Positions 10,188 through 19,451 of a stretch of DNA of 64,000 nt are shown here, piece by piece. Both the position numbers and the translations under genes were made by a program. Numbering within the stretch: the stretch's first letter is position 1; each line of letters starts with the position of its first letter. The stretch spans positions 1 through 64,000 of the forward strand of contig NCEB01000009.1 of NCBI GenBank assembly GCA_002280475.1, written 5' to 3'. The notes under the pieces are model-generated. The model worked only from the letters and a program-made list of their open reading frames with translations. It had not been told where the DNA came from and did not search any database. The stretch is from Brevundimonas subvibrioides (GTDB lineage Bacteria > Pseudomonadota > Alphaproteobacteria > Caulobacterales > Caulobacteraceae).

Positions 10188-10976
10188 CTACCTCGCCTTC
10201 GCCGCCTCGATCGCGGCGGAGACCTCCACCGGGTTGATCGTCGAGGTGGTGCGACCGTTGATGAGGAAGGTCGGGGTGCCGACCAGACCGAGGGTCTGGC
10301 CGGTGCCGTTGATGTCGGCGATCAGGGCGTCGGTCTCGGGCGAGGCCATGGCGGCCCGGGCGCGGGCCAGGTCGACGCCGTTCTCGGTCAGAATCCGATC
10401 GACCGCCGCCGGGTCCAGCGCGGCCTCGGCCATCAGGGCCTGGTGGACGGGCAGGTAGCGACCCTGCGCATGGGCGGCGAGGGCGGCGCGGGCGGCGTAT
10501 TGCGACGTCGTATCGTCGCCCCGGTCCAGAATCGGCCATTCCTTGAAGACGAAGCGGACATCAGGATGGCTGCGGATCAGGGCCAGATAGTCCTCCGACA
10601 CCGCCTTGCACCCGGGGCAGCGGTAGTCGAAGAACTCGATGACCGTGACCTTGGCGTCAGCGGGGCCAACGGCCGGATCGCGGGGGTCAGGGGCCAGAAG
10701 GGACGCGTTGGCGGCGACGGTGGCGTTGATCGTCTCGACGCGGTTGGTCTCCTCGGCCGCCTGACGGGCCTGGACGGCCTCGTCCAGAACCTGGGGATTG
10801 GCGACCAGATAGGCGCGGACCTTCTCGCCGAAGCCGCCGCCTGTCGCATAGGGCGCGATCGAAAGGCCCAGGGCCAGGACCGAGATCGCCACGGCCAGGG
10901 CGCCGCCCCGGCCTGAGCCGAAGAAGGCGAGGGGGTCACGCGCGGGCGGAGGCGTCGGGGCGTCGGGGTCGGTCAT
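10188..10976 (-). CDS. DsbA-family thiol:disulfide protein, membrane anchored
   Basis: 262 residues. A single membrane segment near residues 27-46 (ALAVAISVLALGLSIAPYA) anchors a periplasmic thioredoxin-fold domain. The redox motif is CPGC in VIEFFDYRCPGCKAVSEDYL and the cis-proline loop is LVGTPTFLINGR. The ~50-residue helical segment before the domain resembles ScsC/BdbD-like proteins with an oligomerising stalk. Likely role is disulfide formation or isomerisation; a dedicated partner is not visible. It is followed on the same strand by no other gene, and the M48 protease lies just upstream. Confidence 0.88.
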   Translation of the reverse strand: MTDPDAPTPPPARDPLAFFGSGRGGALAVAISVLALGLSIAPYATGGGFGEKVRAYLVANPQVLDEAVQARQAAEETNRVETINATVAANASLLAPDPRDPAVGPADAKVTVIEFFDYRCPGCKAVSEDYLALIRSHPDVRFVFKEWPILDRGDDTTSQYAARAALAAHAQGRYLPVHQALMAEAALDPAAVDRILTENGVDLARARAAMASPETDALIADINGTGQTLGLVGTPTFLINGRTTSTINPVEVSAAIEAAKAR

Positions 10977-11000
10977 TCGGCTCTCGGAAGGGAAGGTGGA

Positions 11001-12428
11001 TCAGGCGCCGGGGGGCAGGATCGCGGGGCCGCGTTCGCGACGGCGCTCCTCGCGGGCGTCCAGATCGTCGATGTCGTCCATGGTGGCGCCGGACGCCAGG
11101 ACGATGTCCATGGCGCGCCGCCATTCGATGGAGCCACGAGGCAGCATGTCGCGGGCGCGCAGGGCGAACTGGGTGGCCTGTTCCTCGCCGCCCGCCGCGA
11201 AATAGAGCTCGGCCGAGGCCAGACGCGCCTCGCCCTCCTTGCCCTGGCTGGAATAGGCCTGGGACAACAGCCGCCAGGCCAGGGTGTTGTCGCCCTCGCG
11301 CGCCGTGGCGGTCTTCAGGTGATCGACGGCCTCGTCCAGCCGGGTCGCGTCATTGGTCTCTATCAGGGCGTGGGCGAGGTTGATGCGGAGCAGGGGGGCG
11401 TCGGGCAGGAACTCGACAGCGCGGCGGTGGGCGGCGATGGCCTCTTCCGGGCGGCCTTCCTCGAACAGGATCTGGCCCCTCAGTTCCCAGAGATAGGGAT
11501 TGTCCTGATCCTCGGCGATCAGGGCGTCCGTAGCGTCCAGCGCGCGCTGGGTCTGGCCGTCGCGATACCAGGCGATGGCCCTGGCATAGCGGGCCGGGAA
11601 GGAGGTGTCGGTCTCCAGATAGGTCCGCAGCGTCTGGGTCGGCGGGTTCATGAAGGCCTGGATCTTGGCGCGGATCAGGGCGTGCTGGGCCATGCGTTCC
11701 GGGCTGTCGACCTGGTCATAGTTGGACATGGCCTCGACGGGGCGTCGCAGGGCCTCGATGCGCTGGCCCGACAGCGGGTGGCTGCGGAAATAGGGATAGC
11801 GGCGGGCGTCGGAGAAGACTTCCTGGCTGCGGAAATTCTCGAAGAAGGACACCAGGCCCCGACCGGACTCGCCGGCGGCCTCGAGGCCGCGCGCGGCGGT
11901 GATATCGGCCTCGCCCTCCTGGCTCTGGAGATAGCGCAGGGCGCCCAGGGTGCCGAAATACTGGCCAGACCCCAGCAGGGCCGCTCCGGCACCCGGCTCT
12001 CCCGCCAGGATGGCGAGGGCACCCAGGGCCATGGACATGATCATCGGCTGCATGCCGGCACCCTGGGCCCCGTCGCGCAGGGTGTGACGGTTCTTGATGT
12101 GACCGGCCTCGTGCGCGATGACCCCCAGCAGCTGGTTGGGGTCTTCGGTCCGCAGGATCAGGCCGGTGTTGATGCCCATGATCCGCCCGCGCGTTGCGAA
12201 GGCGTTCAGGTCATTGTCGGCCACCAGCAGGACCTCGACTTCCGCCGGATCCAGCCCCATGGCGACGAAGACCGGGTCGGACCAGTCGCGGATGATGCCC
12301 TCGATCTCGGTGTCGCGGATCGTGGATTGGGCCGCGGCGGGGCCGGCCGTCGCCGCGAGGACGACGGCCATGACCGCAGCGACGGCCCCGGCGAGGGGTC
12401 GAAAGGCGACACGGGTCTGCCGGATCAT
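11001..12428 (-). CDS. M48-family zinc metalloprotease with C-terminal TPRs (BepA-like)
   Basis: About 475 residues. N-terminal signal peptide (RPLAGAVAAVMAVVLAATAG, cleaved near AAA-QST). The M48 catalytic motif is HEAGHIKNRH with a downstream glutamate region, QSQEGEADITAARGLEAAG. The C-terminal third is TPR-like (ELRGQILFEEGRPEEAIAAH, LAWRLLSQAYSSQGKEGEAR). The architecture matches BepA/YfgC, which degrades or assists misfolded outer-membrane proteins and LptD. The ATG at 12428 has CAGGAG six bases upstream and is preferred over the TTG at 12434. Confidence 0.93.
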   Translation of the reverse strand: MIRQTRVAFRPLAGAVAAVMAVVLAATAGPAAAQSTIRDTEIEGIIRDWSDPVFVAMGLDPAEVEVLLVADNDLNAFATRGRIMGINTGLILRTEDPNQLLGVIAHEAGHIKNRHTLRDGAQGAGMQPMIMSMALGALAILAGEPGAGAALLGSGQYFGTLGALRYLQSQEGEADITAARGLEAAGESGRGLVSFFENFRSQEVFSDARRYPYFRSHPLSGQRIEALRRPVEAMSNYDQVDSPERMAQHALIRAKIQAFMNPPTQTLRTYLETDTSFPARYARAIAWYRDGQTQRALDATDALIAEDQDNPYLWELRGQILFEEGRPEEAIAAHRRAVEFLPDAPLLRINLAHALIETNDATRLDEAVDHLKTATAREGDNTLAWRLLSQAYSSQGKEGEARLASAELYFAAGGEEQATQFALRARDMLPRGSIEWRRAMDIVLASGATMDDIDDLDAREERRRERGPAILPPGA

Positions 12429-12484
12429 GGCCAACTCCTGCGAACGACGCCCCCGCCTGTGATGCCTAGCCTAGGACCGATCGG

Positions 12485-15112
12485 TCACAGACGCCACCAC
12501 CCGCGCTTGGGTTTGGGCGGGGGTGCGGTGATCTGCGCCGGATCGTTGGCGATGATCTCGGCCAGGTCAGGTACCGGGGCGGGCTCGGGAGCCGGCTCGA
12601 GCGCGGGCTCTGGCGCGACCTCGGTCTCGACCGGGGATGGGGCCTCGGCCTGAACCGCTTCGGGCTCGATCGCTTCGACGGCCGGTTCGGACGCGACTTC
12701 GGCGACGACAGTCTCGGCTTCGATCGAAGCCTCTTCGACCGGGGCGTCGGTCGCGGCGGCCGTCTTGCGGCGGACCCGGCGGCGCTGGGGCTGCGGCGCG
12801 ATGTCCGGCGTCGGCTCGACGGCGACCGCGGTGTCATCCGCGGGCGCGGCTTCGGAGGCGGCTTCGGCGATCTCGGCCTGATCCGCGCCTTCGCCACCGA
12901 CGCGGTCGCCGCCGCGACCCCGGCCGCGACGGCGGCGACGACGGCCACCCTCGCGTTCGCCCTGACCTTCGGCGTCCGAGCGTTCGAACGATCGGGGCTG
13001 GCGGTCCTCGCCGATAGCGGCCTCGGCCGCCGGCTCGGCGCGCGGTTGCGGGTTCAGCGGGTCGAACCAGACATAGGGGTCTTCCAGCGACGGCGTGCGG
13101 CCGCGCACCCAGAAGAAGGTCGACGACCCTTCGGTCTCGCCCTCCTCGCGCATGCGCCGACCGCCGCGACGGCCCCGACGGCGACGGCGACCATCGGCGT
13201 CCTCGTCGTCGCCGGAGACGCCCGGGATCTCGGCGTCGGCGGCCACGGGCGCGGCCTCCTCGTCGCGACGACCGCCCCGACGGCGGCGTCCCCGACCGCG
13301 ACGGCCGTCGCCGTCCGGACGCTCGGCGCGCTCGGCCCGCTCGCGCGGCTCGTCGTCATCGGCGTCTTCGCGATCGAGCTGATCCTCGTCCTCGTCGTCG
13401 CCGAGGAAGAGGTCGTCGTCGAAGTCTTCCTCGTCGTCATAGGCGGCGTCGTCGAAGTCGTCGTCGAGGTCGGCCAGCGACAGGGTGGTCTCCGGCGGGC
13501 TGAAGTCCTCGTTGGTCTCGGTGCGCTCGATGGCGCTTTCGCCCTGACCCAGCCGGTCGTCGATCTGGATGACGACGGCCAGGCCGCGCGTCTGGAGCAG
13601 GTGCTGCAGGTAATCGCGCTTGTGGTTCAGGATGTAGAGCGCGACGGCCGAAGAGACCTTCAGGTTGATCGACCCGGCACCGTTCTTGCCGGCCTCGATG
13701 TCGACGGCGCGCAGGACCATCAGGGCGGCGCTCTCGGCGGAGCGGACGCGGCCGGCACCGGCGCAGTGCGGGCAGACCTCGGTGGCGCCCTCGATGACGC
13801 CGAGGCGTCGACGCTGGCGGCTGATCTCCATCAGGCCGAAGCCCGAGATGCGGCCCATCTGGATGCGCGCCCGGTCGCGCGACAGCTCGTCCTTCAGGAT
13901 GCGTTCGACGGTCCGGTTGTTCTTGGACTCGTCCATGTCGATGAAGTCGATGACGATCAGACCGGCCAGGTCGCGCAGGCGCAGCTGGCGCGCGGCCTCT
14001 GCGGCGGCTTCGCAGTTGGTCTTGAAGGCCGTGGCCTCGACGTTGCGTTCCTTGGTGGCGCGGCCGGAGTTGACGTCGATGGCGACGAGGGCCTCGGTCT
14101 GGTTGATGACCAGATAGCCGCCGGACTTCAGCGGCACGACCGGCTGGTGGATCTGGGTCAGCAGCTCCTCGATGCCGTTGGCGGCGAACAGGGGCTTGGA
14201 GCCCTGGTACAGATGCACCTTCTTGGACTGCGACGGCATCAGCACGCGCATGAAGTCGCGCGCCTCCTTGAAGCCCTCGATACCCTCGACCTGGATGCCG
14301 TCGAAATCCTTGTCGAACATGTCGCGCACGGCGCGGCGGACCAGGTTCTCTTCCTCATAGATCAGCGAGGGGGCGTGGGAGGCGAGGGTCGTCTCGCGGA
14401 TCGTCTCCCACAGGCGCAGCAGATACTCGTAGTCGCGCTTGATCTCGGCCTTGGTGCGCTTGGCGCCGGCGGTGCGGATGATCAGGCCCATGCCGCGCGG
14501 CACGTCCAGGGCGGCGGCGGCGGCCTTGAGGCGCTTCCTGTCCGTGGCCTGGGTGATCTTGCGGCTGATGCCGCCGCCCTTGCCGGTGTTGGGCATGAGC
14601 ACGCAGTAGCGACCGGCCAGCGACAACCATGTGGTCAGGGCCGCGCCCTTGCCGCCGCGCTCGTCCTTGACGACCTGCACCAGCAGGATCTGGCGGCGCT
14701 TGATGACGTCCTGAATCTTGTAGCGGCGCATCAGGCGACGCTTCAGGCGCTCCTCTTCGGCCAGGCCGCCTTCGGATTCGCCGTCGTCGGATTCGCGGGC
14801 GGACTCATCGTCCTGATCGTCCTCGGCCGAATGGGCCTCGGCCATGATCGCGTCGCGGTCCGCCGCCGGGATCTGGTAGTAGTCCGGGTGGATCTCGTTG
14901 AAGGCCAGAAAGCCGTGGCGATTGCCGCCGTACTCGACGAAGGCGGCCTGCAGGCTGGGCTCTACGCGGGTGACCTTGGCGAGGTAGATATTGCCGCGCA
15001 GCTGGCGCTTGGTCTTCGACTCGAAGTCGAATTCCTCAACCTGGCGGCCGTCCACGATGGCGACGCGGGTTTCTTCCGCGTGCGCCGCATCGATAAGCAT
15101 GGTCTTTGACAT
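12485..15112 (-). CDS. rne: Ribonuclease E/G
   Basis: 875 residues, the main mRNA-decay endonuclease and degradosome scaffold. It starts MSKTMLIDAAHAEETRVAIV; the S1 domain (~35-165) carries an acidic insert (residues ~93-118), as in other alphaproteobacterial enzymes. Catalytic core motifs are VAIDVNSGRATKERNVE and VIDFIDMDESKNNRTVE; the zinc-link is CPHCAGAGRV. The C-terminal ~350 residues are low-complexity acidic and Arg-rich, then Ala/Pro/Glu-rich. The end is KPKRGWWRL; in Caulobacter a GWW motif at this place binds polynucleotide phosphorylase. A 485-base gap precedes the gene. Confidence 0.97.
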   Translation of the reverse strand: MSKTMLIDAAHAEETRVAIVDGRQVEEFDFESKTKRQLRGNIYLAKVTRVEPSLQAAFVEYGGNRHGFLAFNEIHPDYYQIPAADRDAIMAEAHSAEDDQDDESARESDDGESEGGLAEEERLKRRLMRRYKIQDVIKRRQILLVQVVKDERGGKGAALTTWLSLAGRYCVLMPNTGKGGGISRKITQATDRKRLKAAAAALDVPRGMGLIIRTAGAKRTKAEIKRDYEYLLRLWETIRETTLASHAPSLIYEEENLVRRAVRDMFDKDFDGIQVEGIEGFKEARDFMRVLMPSQSKKVHLYQGSKPLFAANGIEELLTQIHQPVVPLKSGGYLVINQTEALVAIDVNSGRATKERNVEATAFKTNCEAAAEAARQLRLRDLAGLIVIDFIDMDESKNNRTVERILKDELSRDRARIQMGRISGFGLMEISRQRRRLGVIEGATEVCPHCAGAGRVRSAESAALMVLRAVDIEAGKNGAGSINLKVSSAVALYILNHKRDYLQHLLQTRGLAVVIQIDDRLGQGESAIERTETNEDFSPPETTLSLADLDDDFDDAAYDDEEDFDDDLFLGDDEDEDQLDREDADDDEPRERAERAERPDGDGRRGRGRRRRGGRRDEEAAPVAADAEIPGVSGDDEDADGRRRRRGRRGGRRMREEGETEGSSTFFWVRGRTPSLEDPYVWFDPLNPQPRAEPAAEAAIGEDRQPRSFERSDAEGQGEREGGRRRRRRGRGRGGDRVGGEGADQAEIAEAASEAAPADDTAVAVEPTPDIAPQPQRRRVRRKTAAATDAPVEEASIEAETVVAEVASEPAVEAIEPEAVQAEAPSPVETEVAPEPALEPAPEPAPVPDLAEIIANDPAQITAPPPKPKRGWWRL

Positions 15113-15597
15113 TGAAGGTTTCTCTCTGGCGCGCTCGGCCGGCCCGTGAGGGGGCATCAGCGGCTCGCCGAATGGGGGAGGGGGCGTCGGCGCGCGTCAG
15201 CCCCGCGTCCTGGCCTTGGCCGAGAACGGCGACCGGCCCGGCCCAGGAACATCCTGAAGCGGCTGGCGGTCGGGGGGTGACGAAGGCGTATGAGCCCATG
15301 GGTTATGGTCGGTCCTGGAGCCCTCTGCGCCACGAGGCGGGGTGAGGCTCCGGTTCGGGGGCCCGGCTCCGTCGATCCTCGGGCATTGCCGAAGGGGTCT
15401 CGAAAGGCGGGAAGTCAGCGCCGCGCCGGCACCGCGCCGACCCGATGAACCGGCGGCGCGATCGTTCGCGGACGGACGCAAGCATAGGCATGGTTGGTGT
15501 GAATGAAAAGGCGCGCATGTTTGTCGGGCGCGCTTAACCCAATCCACACGACGATCCGGCAGGATGATCCCAACAATAAAGGTGGGTCGCCGTCAGA
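15113..15597. other. Divergent rne / amidase intergenic region
   Basis: 485 bases without a convincing gene. It must hold the promoters and leaders of both divergent genes, and most of it is probably the rne 5' leader. Only short G/C-rich dyads are visible; I found no consensus promoter I would defend. A long rne leader is notable because E. coli RNase E autoregulates through its own leader, but no similar structure can be claimed here. Confidence 0.5.
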
Positions 15598-16815
15598 ATG
15601 CCGCGTCCGATACGTTTCAACCTGTCCGCCTGGTCTCTGCGCGAGTGGGGCCTGACCCTGCTGGCGCTGGGCGTGCTGGCGGCCGTCCTGGCGATCGCGA
15701 GTCACGGCCGCGCGACGGGCGTGACCGGCGATGTGCGCGGCGTGCGCTTCGGCGGTGACGCGGCGCGTACCCGGGTCGTCATCGATCTGGACCGCTCGGC
15801 GCGCGGCGAGGTCGTCGACGCGGGCGGGAGCGGCCAGGTTGTCCTGACCCTGTCGGGTGTCGGAGCCGGTCGTGGTGTCGACGGGCAGGGCAGGGGCCTG
15901 GTCAGGGACTGGCGGGTCAGCGCGTCCGGCACGGCCTCGCGCGTCCAACTGGGCCTGTCACGCACCGCGCGGATCGAGCGGCGTTTCCTGCTGCCGCCGG
16001 GCGACGGCGTGTCTCACTATCGCTATGTCATCGATATCGCCTCGACCGGCGGCGCGGTCACGGCCCCGCCTCGCCAGCCCCCCCGCGCGACGCCGCGCCG
16101 CGCCGAACGGCCCCTGGTCGTGATCGACGCCGGCCACGGCGGCCGTGATCCCGGCGCGACCGGGCAGGAACGATCCGAGAGCGAGATCACCCTGGCCGCC
16201 GCCCTGGCGCTGAGGGACGAGTTGAACCGCACCGGTCGCTACCGGGTCATGCTGACACGCGACAGCAACGTCTATGTTGGCCTGAACCAGAGGGTCCGGA
16301 TCGCGCGTCAGGCGGACGCGGATCTGTTCATCTCGCTGCATGCCGATGCGGGCGCCGATCCGGCCACGCGGGGCGCCAGCGTCTATACCTTGTCCGAACA
16401 GGGGGCGTCGCGCGCCGTGCGCGAGGTCACGCGGTCCGAGGACTGGCACCGCGACCTGCACCTGCCCGGTCGCGATCCGTCGGTCGACCGTATCCTGCTG
16501 GACATGACCCAGAGGGCGACCCAGAACCGCTCGGCCCAGTTCGCGCGGGTGCTGCTGACCCATCTGGAGGCGGCCGACCATCCGCTGCTGCGCCGGAGCC
16601 ATCGCGACGCCGGTCTGGCGGTGCTGCTGGCCCCCGACGTGCCCGCCGTGCTGCTGGAAATGGGCTTCATCACCAATCCGGACGACGAGCGCGCCCTGGC
16701 CGACAGCCGCCGACGTCAGCGCCTGATGCGCGCGGTGGCGGAAGGCATCGACCGCTATTTCAGCCAGCCGGCCGCCGGAACGATGATCGCCGGAATGCCC
16801 GGCAGGGCCGGCTGA
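15598..16815 (+). CDS. N-acetylmuramoyl-L-alanine amidase (AmiC-type)
   Basis: 405 residues. N-terminal signal or anchor (WGLTLLALGVLAAVLAIASH), an AMIN-like beta domain (VRFGGDAARTRVVIDLDRSA, IERRFLLPPGDG), then an Amidase_3 catalytic domain from ~residue 170. Zinc-site motifs are VVIDAGHGGRDPGATG, the glutamate in ERSESEITLAAALALRDEL, and LFISLHADAGADP; the catalytic glutamate is in VLLEMGFITNPDDE. It cleaves the glycan-peptide amide bond during septal splitting. PBP1A lies 81 bases downstream on the same strand. Confidence 0.95.
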   Translation: MPRPIRFNLSAWSLREWGLTLLALGVLAAVLAIASHGRATGVTGDVRGVRFGGDAARTRVVIDLDRSARGEVVDAGGSGQVVLTLSGVGAGRGVDGQGRGLVRDWRVSASGTASRVQLGLSRTARIERRFLLPPGDGVSHYRYVIDIASTGGAVTAPPRQPPRATPRRAERPLVVIDAGHGGRDPGATGQERSESEITLAAALALRDELNRTGRYRVMLTRDSNVYVGLNQRVRIARQADADLFISLHADAGADPATRGASVYTLSEQGASRAVREVTRSEDWHRDLHLPGRDPSVDRILLDMTQRATQNRSAQFARVLLTHLEAADHPLLRRSHRDAGLAVLLAPDVPAVLLEMGFITNPDDERALADSRRRQRLMRAVAEGIDRYFSQPAAGTMIAGMPGRAG

Positions 16816-16896
16816 CCCGACAGACCGTTTCCGGCCTTTCCGGCGGACCCGGCGCGGGCTAAACCCAACACGGGCGTCAGTCGGAGAGTCCCTGAA

Positions 16897-19314
16897 GTGA
16901 AGGTTGCCGAGCGTTGGTTCGTGATGGCGGGGGTGGCCCTGCTGGGCGCGATCGCGCTCGCCGGGCTGCTGGTGGCCATCTATGCGGCGTGGCTGTTGCA
17001 CGACCTGCCCGATGCGTCCGAACTGGCCGACTATCGTCCTCCGACCGCGACGCGGGTCTATGCCGGCGACGGCACCCTGATCGGCGAGTTCTCGGACGAG
17101 CGGCGCATCTATGTGCCCTATGAGCAGATCCCGACCAGCCTGGTGCAGGCGTTTCTGGCCGCCGAGGATCGCAGCTTCTTCCAGCACGGCGGCATCGACG
17201 TGTCGGGCCTGGGCCGTGCCATGTTCAAGAACGTCTTCAACGTCCTGACCGGGCGTCGGCTCGAGGGCGGATCGACGATCACCCAGCAGGTGGCCAAGAA
17301 CGTCCTGCTGACCAATGAATCGACCATCGGCCGCAAGCTGAAGGAAGCCATCCTGTCCAGCCGGCTGGAGGCGACCCTGTCCAAGGAGCAGATTCTCGAA
17401 CTCTATTTGAACGAGATCTTCCTGGGGTATCGCAGCTACGGCGTGGCGTCTGCGGCGTTCAACTATTTCGGCAAATCGCTTCAGGACCTGACGCCCGAAG
17501 AGGCGGCGTTTCTGGCGGCTCTACCCAAGGGTCCGAACAACTATCACCCCAAGCGCCACCCTGAAGCGGCCAAGGGTCGCCGCGACTGGGTCCTGGGTGA
17601 GATGCTGCAGAATCGGTTCCTGACCCAGGCGGCCTATCAGACGGCGGTCTCCGCGCCGCTCACGACGCGCGAGGCCCCGCGCCGGGCCGAGTATCAGGAC
17701 GCCGATTTCTTCGTCGAGGAGGCGCGCCGCATCGCGCGGGCGAACCCCGACTTCGGCGAGCAGCTGAACGCCGGTGGCTTCTACATGCGCACGACGCTCG
17801 ATCCGTCGCTGCAGACAACGGCGCGCGACGCCCTGATGCGCGGGCTGGAGAACTATGACCGTCGTCATGGCTGGCGGGGTGCCTGGGGGACGACGGACTT
17901 CGCGCCGGGCTGGCAGGCGGTCGCTTTGCGCGAACAGGCCCCGCCGGAACGCCGCGAATGGCGCGCCGCCGCCGTCGAGAGCGTCTCGGGCAACACCGTT
18001 CGTGTCCGCACGGCCCGCGACGACGCGACCGGCGCCCTGATCGCCGCCGACGTCGCCTGGGCCAACGCCAACCGGCCGCTCCAGCGTGGCGACCTGATCT
18101 TCGTGGAGCCGAGGAACGGCCAGTTCGCGCTGAAGCAGGTGCCCGCCGTGAACGGGGCCCTGGTCGCCATCGAACCCCAGTCCGGGCGGGTGCTGGCCAT
18201 GGTGGGGGGGTATTCCTTCGCCCTGTCGAGCTTCAACCGGGCGACCCAGGCGTTTCGTCAGCCCGGTTCGGCTTTCAAGCCCTTCGTCTATGCCGCCGCG
18301 CTGGAAGGGGACTTTACCCCGGCCTCGATCGTCATCGACGGGCCGATCAGCTTCGCAGGCGGGCCGGGCGGGCGCCGCTGGACGCCCGAGAATTACAGTC
18401 GGCGCTACTATGGCCCCCAGACGCTGAGACGCGGGCTGGAGCTGTCGCGCAACGTCATGACGGTGCGCCTGGCCAATTCGATCGGCATGGACAAGGTCGT
18501 CGACCTGTCGCGGCGCATGGGCGTGGCCGAGAATCTGCAGCCAAACCTGTCGGTGTCGCTGGGGGCGGGCGAGGTGTCGGCCTTCGACATGACGGCCGCC
18601 TACGCCGCCTTCGTCAACGGCGGACGGCGGATCGATCCCTATCTGATCGAATATGTCCAGGACCGCGACGGCGAGACCATCTACCGGGCCGATCAGCGTC
18701 GGTGCCGGGATTGCGGTCGAGCCTTCACCGGCCAGGCCTCGCCCATGCTGGAACCGCGCGGCACCCAGGTGATCGACCCGATCACCGCCTATCAGATCAG
18801 CTCGATGCTGGAGGGCGTGGTTCAGCGCGGCACGGCGGCCAGCGCGCGGGGTCTGGGCGACTGGGTCGGCGGCAAGACCGGCACGACCAACGAATATCGC
18901 TCAGCCTGGTTCGTCGGCTTCACCACGGACATCGTGGTGGGCATCTACATCGGCTTCGACGACAATCGTCCCCTGGGATATGGAGAGACGGGGACGACAG
19001 CCGCCGTGCCGGTCTTCATCGACTTCATGGAGGACGCCCTCAGAGAGCGGCCGGCGCGGCCGTTCGTGCGTCCGCGCGGGGCCGTGTTCCGCACCGTGCG
19101 TGGGATCGAGGAGGCCTTCCGCCCCGGCACGGAGCGTCGCCGCGAGGAGGAGCAGGAGGATCGGGGTCCCGTGACCCCGACCGGTCCGCAGAACTACAAC
19201 GACGTGATCCGGCGCGAGCAGGAAGCCGCCGCGGCCGCCGCCGCCGCGCCTCCGCCACAGGCGCCGCCGCCGCGGAAGCAGGAACCGGCGGACGATCTGG
19301 ACGGGTTGTTCTAA
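16897..19314 (+). CDS. mrcA: Penicillin-binding protein 1A, bifunctional
   Basis: 805 residues. A cytoplasmic/TM start (AGVALLGAIALAGLLVAIYA) is followed by a GT51 glycosyltransferase domain with AAEDRSFFQHGGID, GGSTITQQVAKNVLLTNE and LYLNEIFLGYRSYGVASAA. An OB-like linker and the transpeptidase domain follow, with the SxxK serine in GSAFKPFVYAAALEG, SRN in LELSRNVMTVRLAN and KTGTTNEYRSAWFVGF. The end is a Glu/Arg-rich then Ala/Pro-rich tail. It polymerises and cross-links peptidoglycan. Some annotators use ponA. Confidence 0.96.
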   Translation: MKVAERWFVMAGVALLGAIALAGLLVAIYAAWLLHDLPDASELADYRPPTATRVYAGDGTLIGEFSDERRIYVPYEQIPTSLVQAFLAAEDRSFFQHGGIDVSGLGRAMFKNVFNVLTGRRLEGGSTITQQVAKNVLLTNESTIGRKLKEAILSSRLEATLSKEQILELYLNEIFLGYRSYGVASAAFNYFGKSLQDLTPEEAAFLAALPKGPNNYHPKRHPEAAKGRRDWVLGEMLQNRFLTQAAYQTAVSAPLTTREAPRRAEYQDADFFVEEARRIARANPDFGEQLNAGGFYMRTTLDPSLQTTARDALMRGLENYDRRHGWRGAWGTTDFAPGWQAVALREQAPPERREWRAAAVESVSGNTVRVRTARDDATGALIAADVAWANANRPLQRGDLIFVEPRNGQFALKQVPAVNGALVAIEPQSGRVLAMVGGYSFALSSFNRATQAFRQPGSAFKPFVYAAALEGDFTPASIVIDGPISFAGGPGGRRWTPENYSRRYYGPQTLRRGLELSRNVMTVRLANSIGMDKVVDLSRRMGVAENLQPNLSVSLGAGEVSAFDMTAAYAAFVNGGRRIDPYLIEYVQDRDGETIYRADQRRCRDCGRAFTGQASPMLEPRGTQVIDPITAYQISSMLEGVVQRGTAASARGLGDWVGGKTGTTNEYRSAWFVGFTTDIVVGIYIGFDDNRPLGYGETGTTAAVPVFIDFMEDALRERPARPFVRPRGAVFRTVRGIEEAFRPGTERRREEEQEDRGPVTPTGPQNYNDVIRREQEAAAAAAAAPPPQAPPPRKQEPADDLDGLF

Positions 19315-19410
19315 GGGTCGAGGGACGAGGGGCGAGGGCCGGGAAAGTGACGATTCGTCGTCGCCGGTCCGCGGGTAGCCACATTCGACCCTCGACCCTC
19401 GACCCTCGAC
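19315..19410. repeat. GGGTCGAGGG-type inverted repeat between PBP1A and prfB
   Basis: A tandem GGGTCGAGGGACGAGGGGCG-like run immediately after the PBP1A stop (19315-19338) faces CGACCCTCGACCCTCGACCC-like units (19386-19410). The arms can pair into a long hairpin around a ~47-base loop. It may act as a terminator or 3'-end stabiliser; no T-run follows. Confidence 0.7.
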
Positions 19411-19451
19411 GCTTTATGTCCGCCCCTCACTTTGGACTCGCGGAGTTTGCG

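Noticed and set aside
13046-15109. 687-codon open frame on the plus strand
   Set aside because: It lies wholly antisense to rne, has a composition set by the complementary gene and shows no domain. GC-rich DNA gives long antisense frames.
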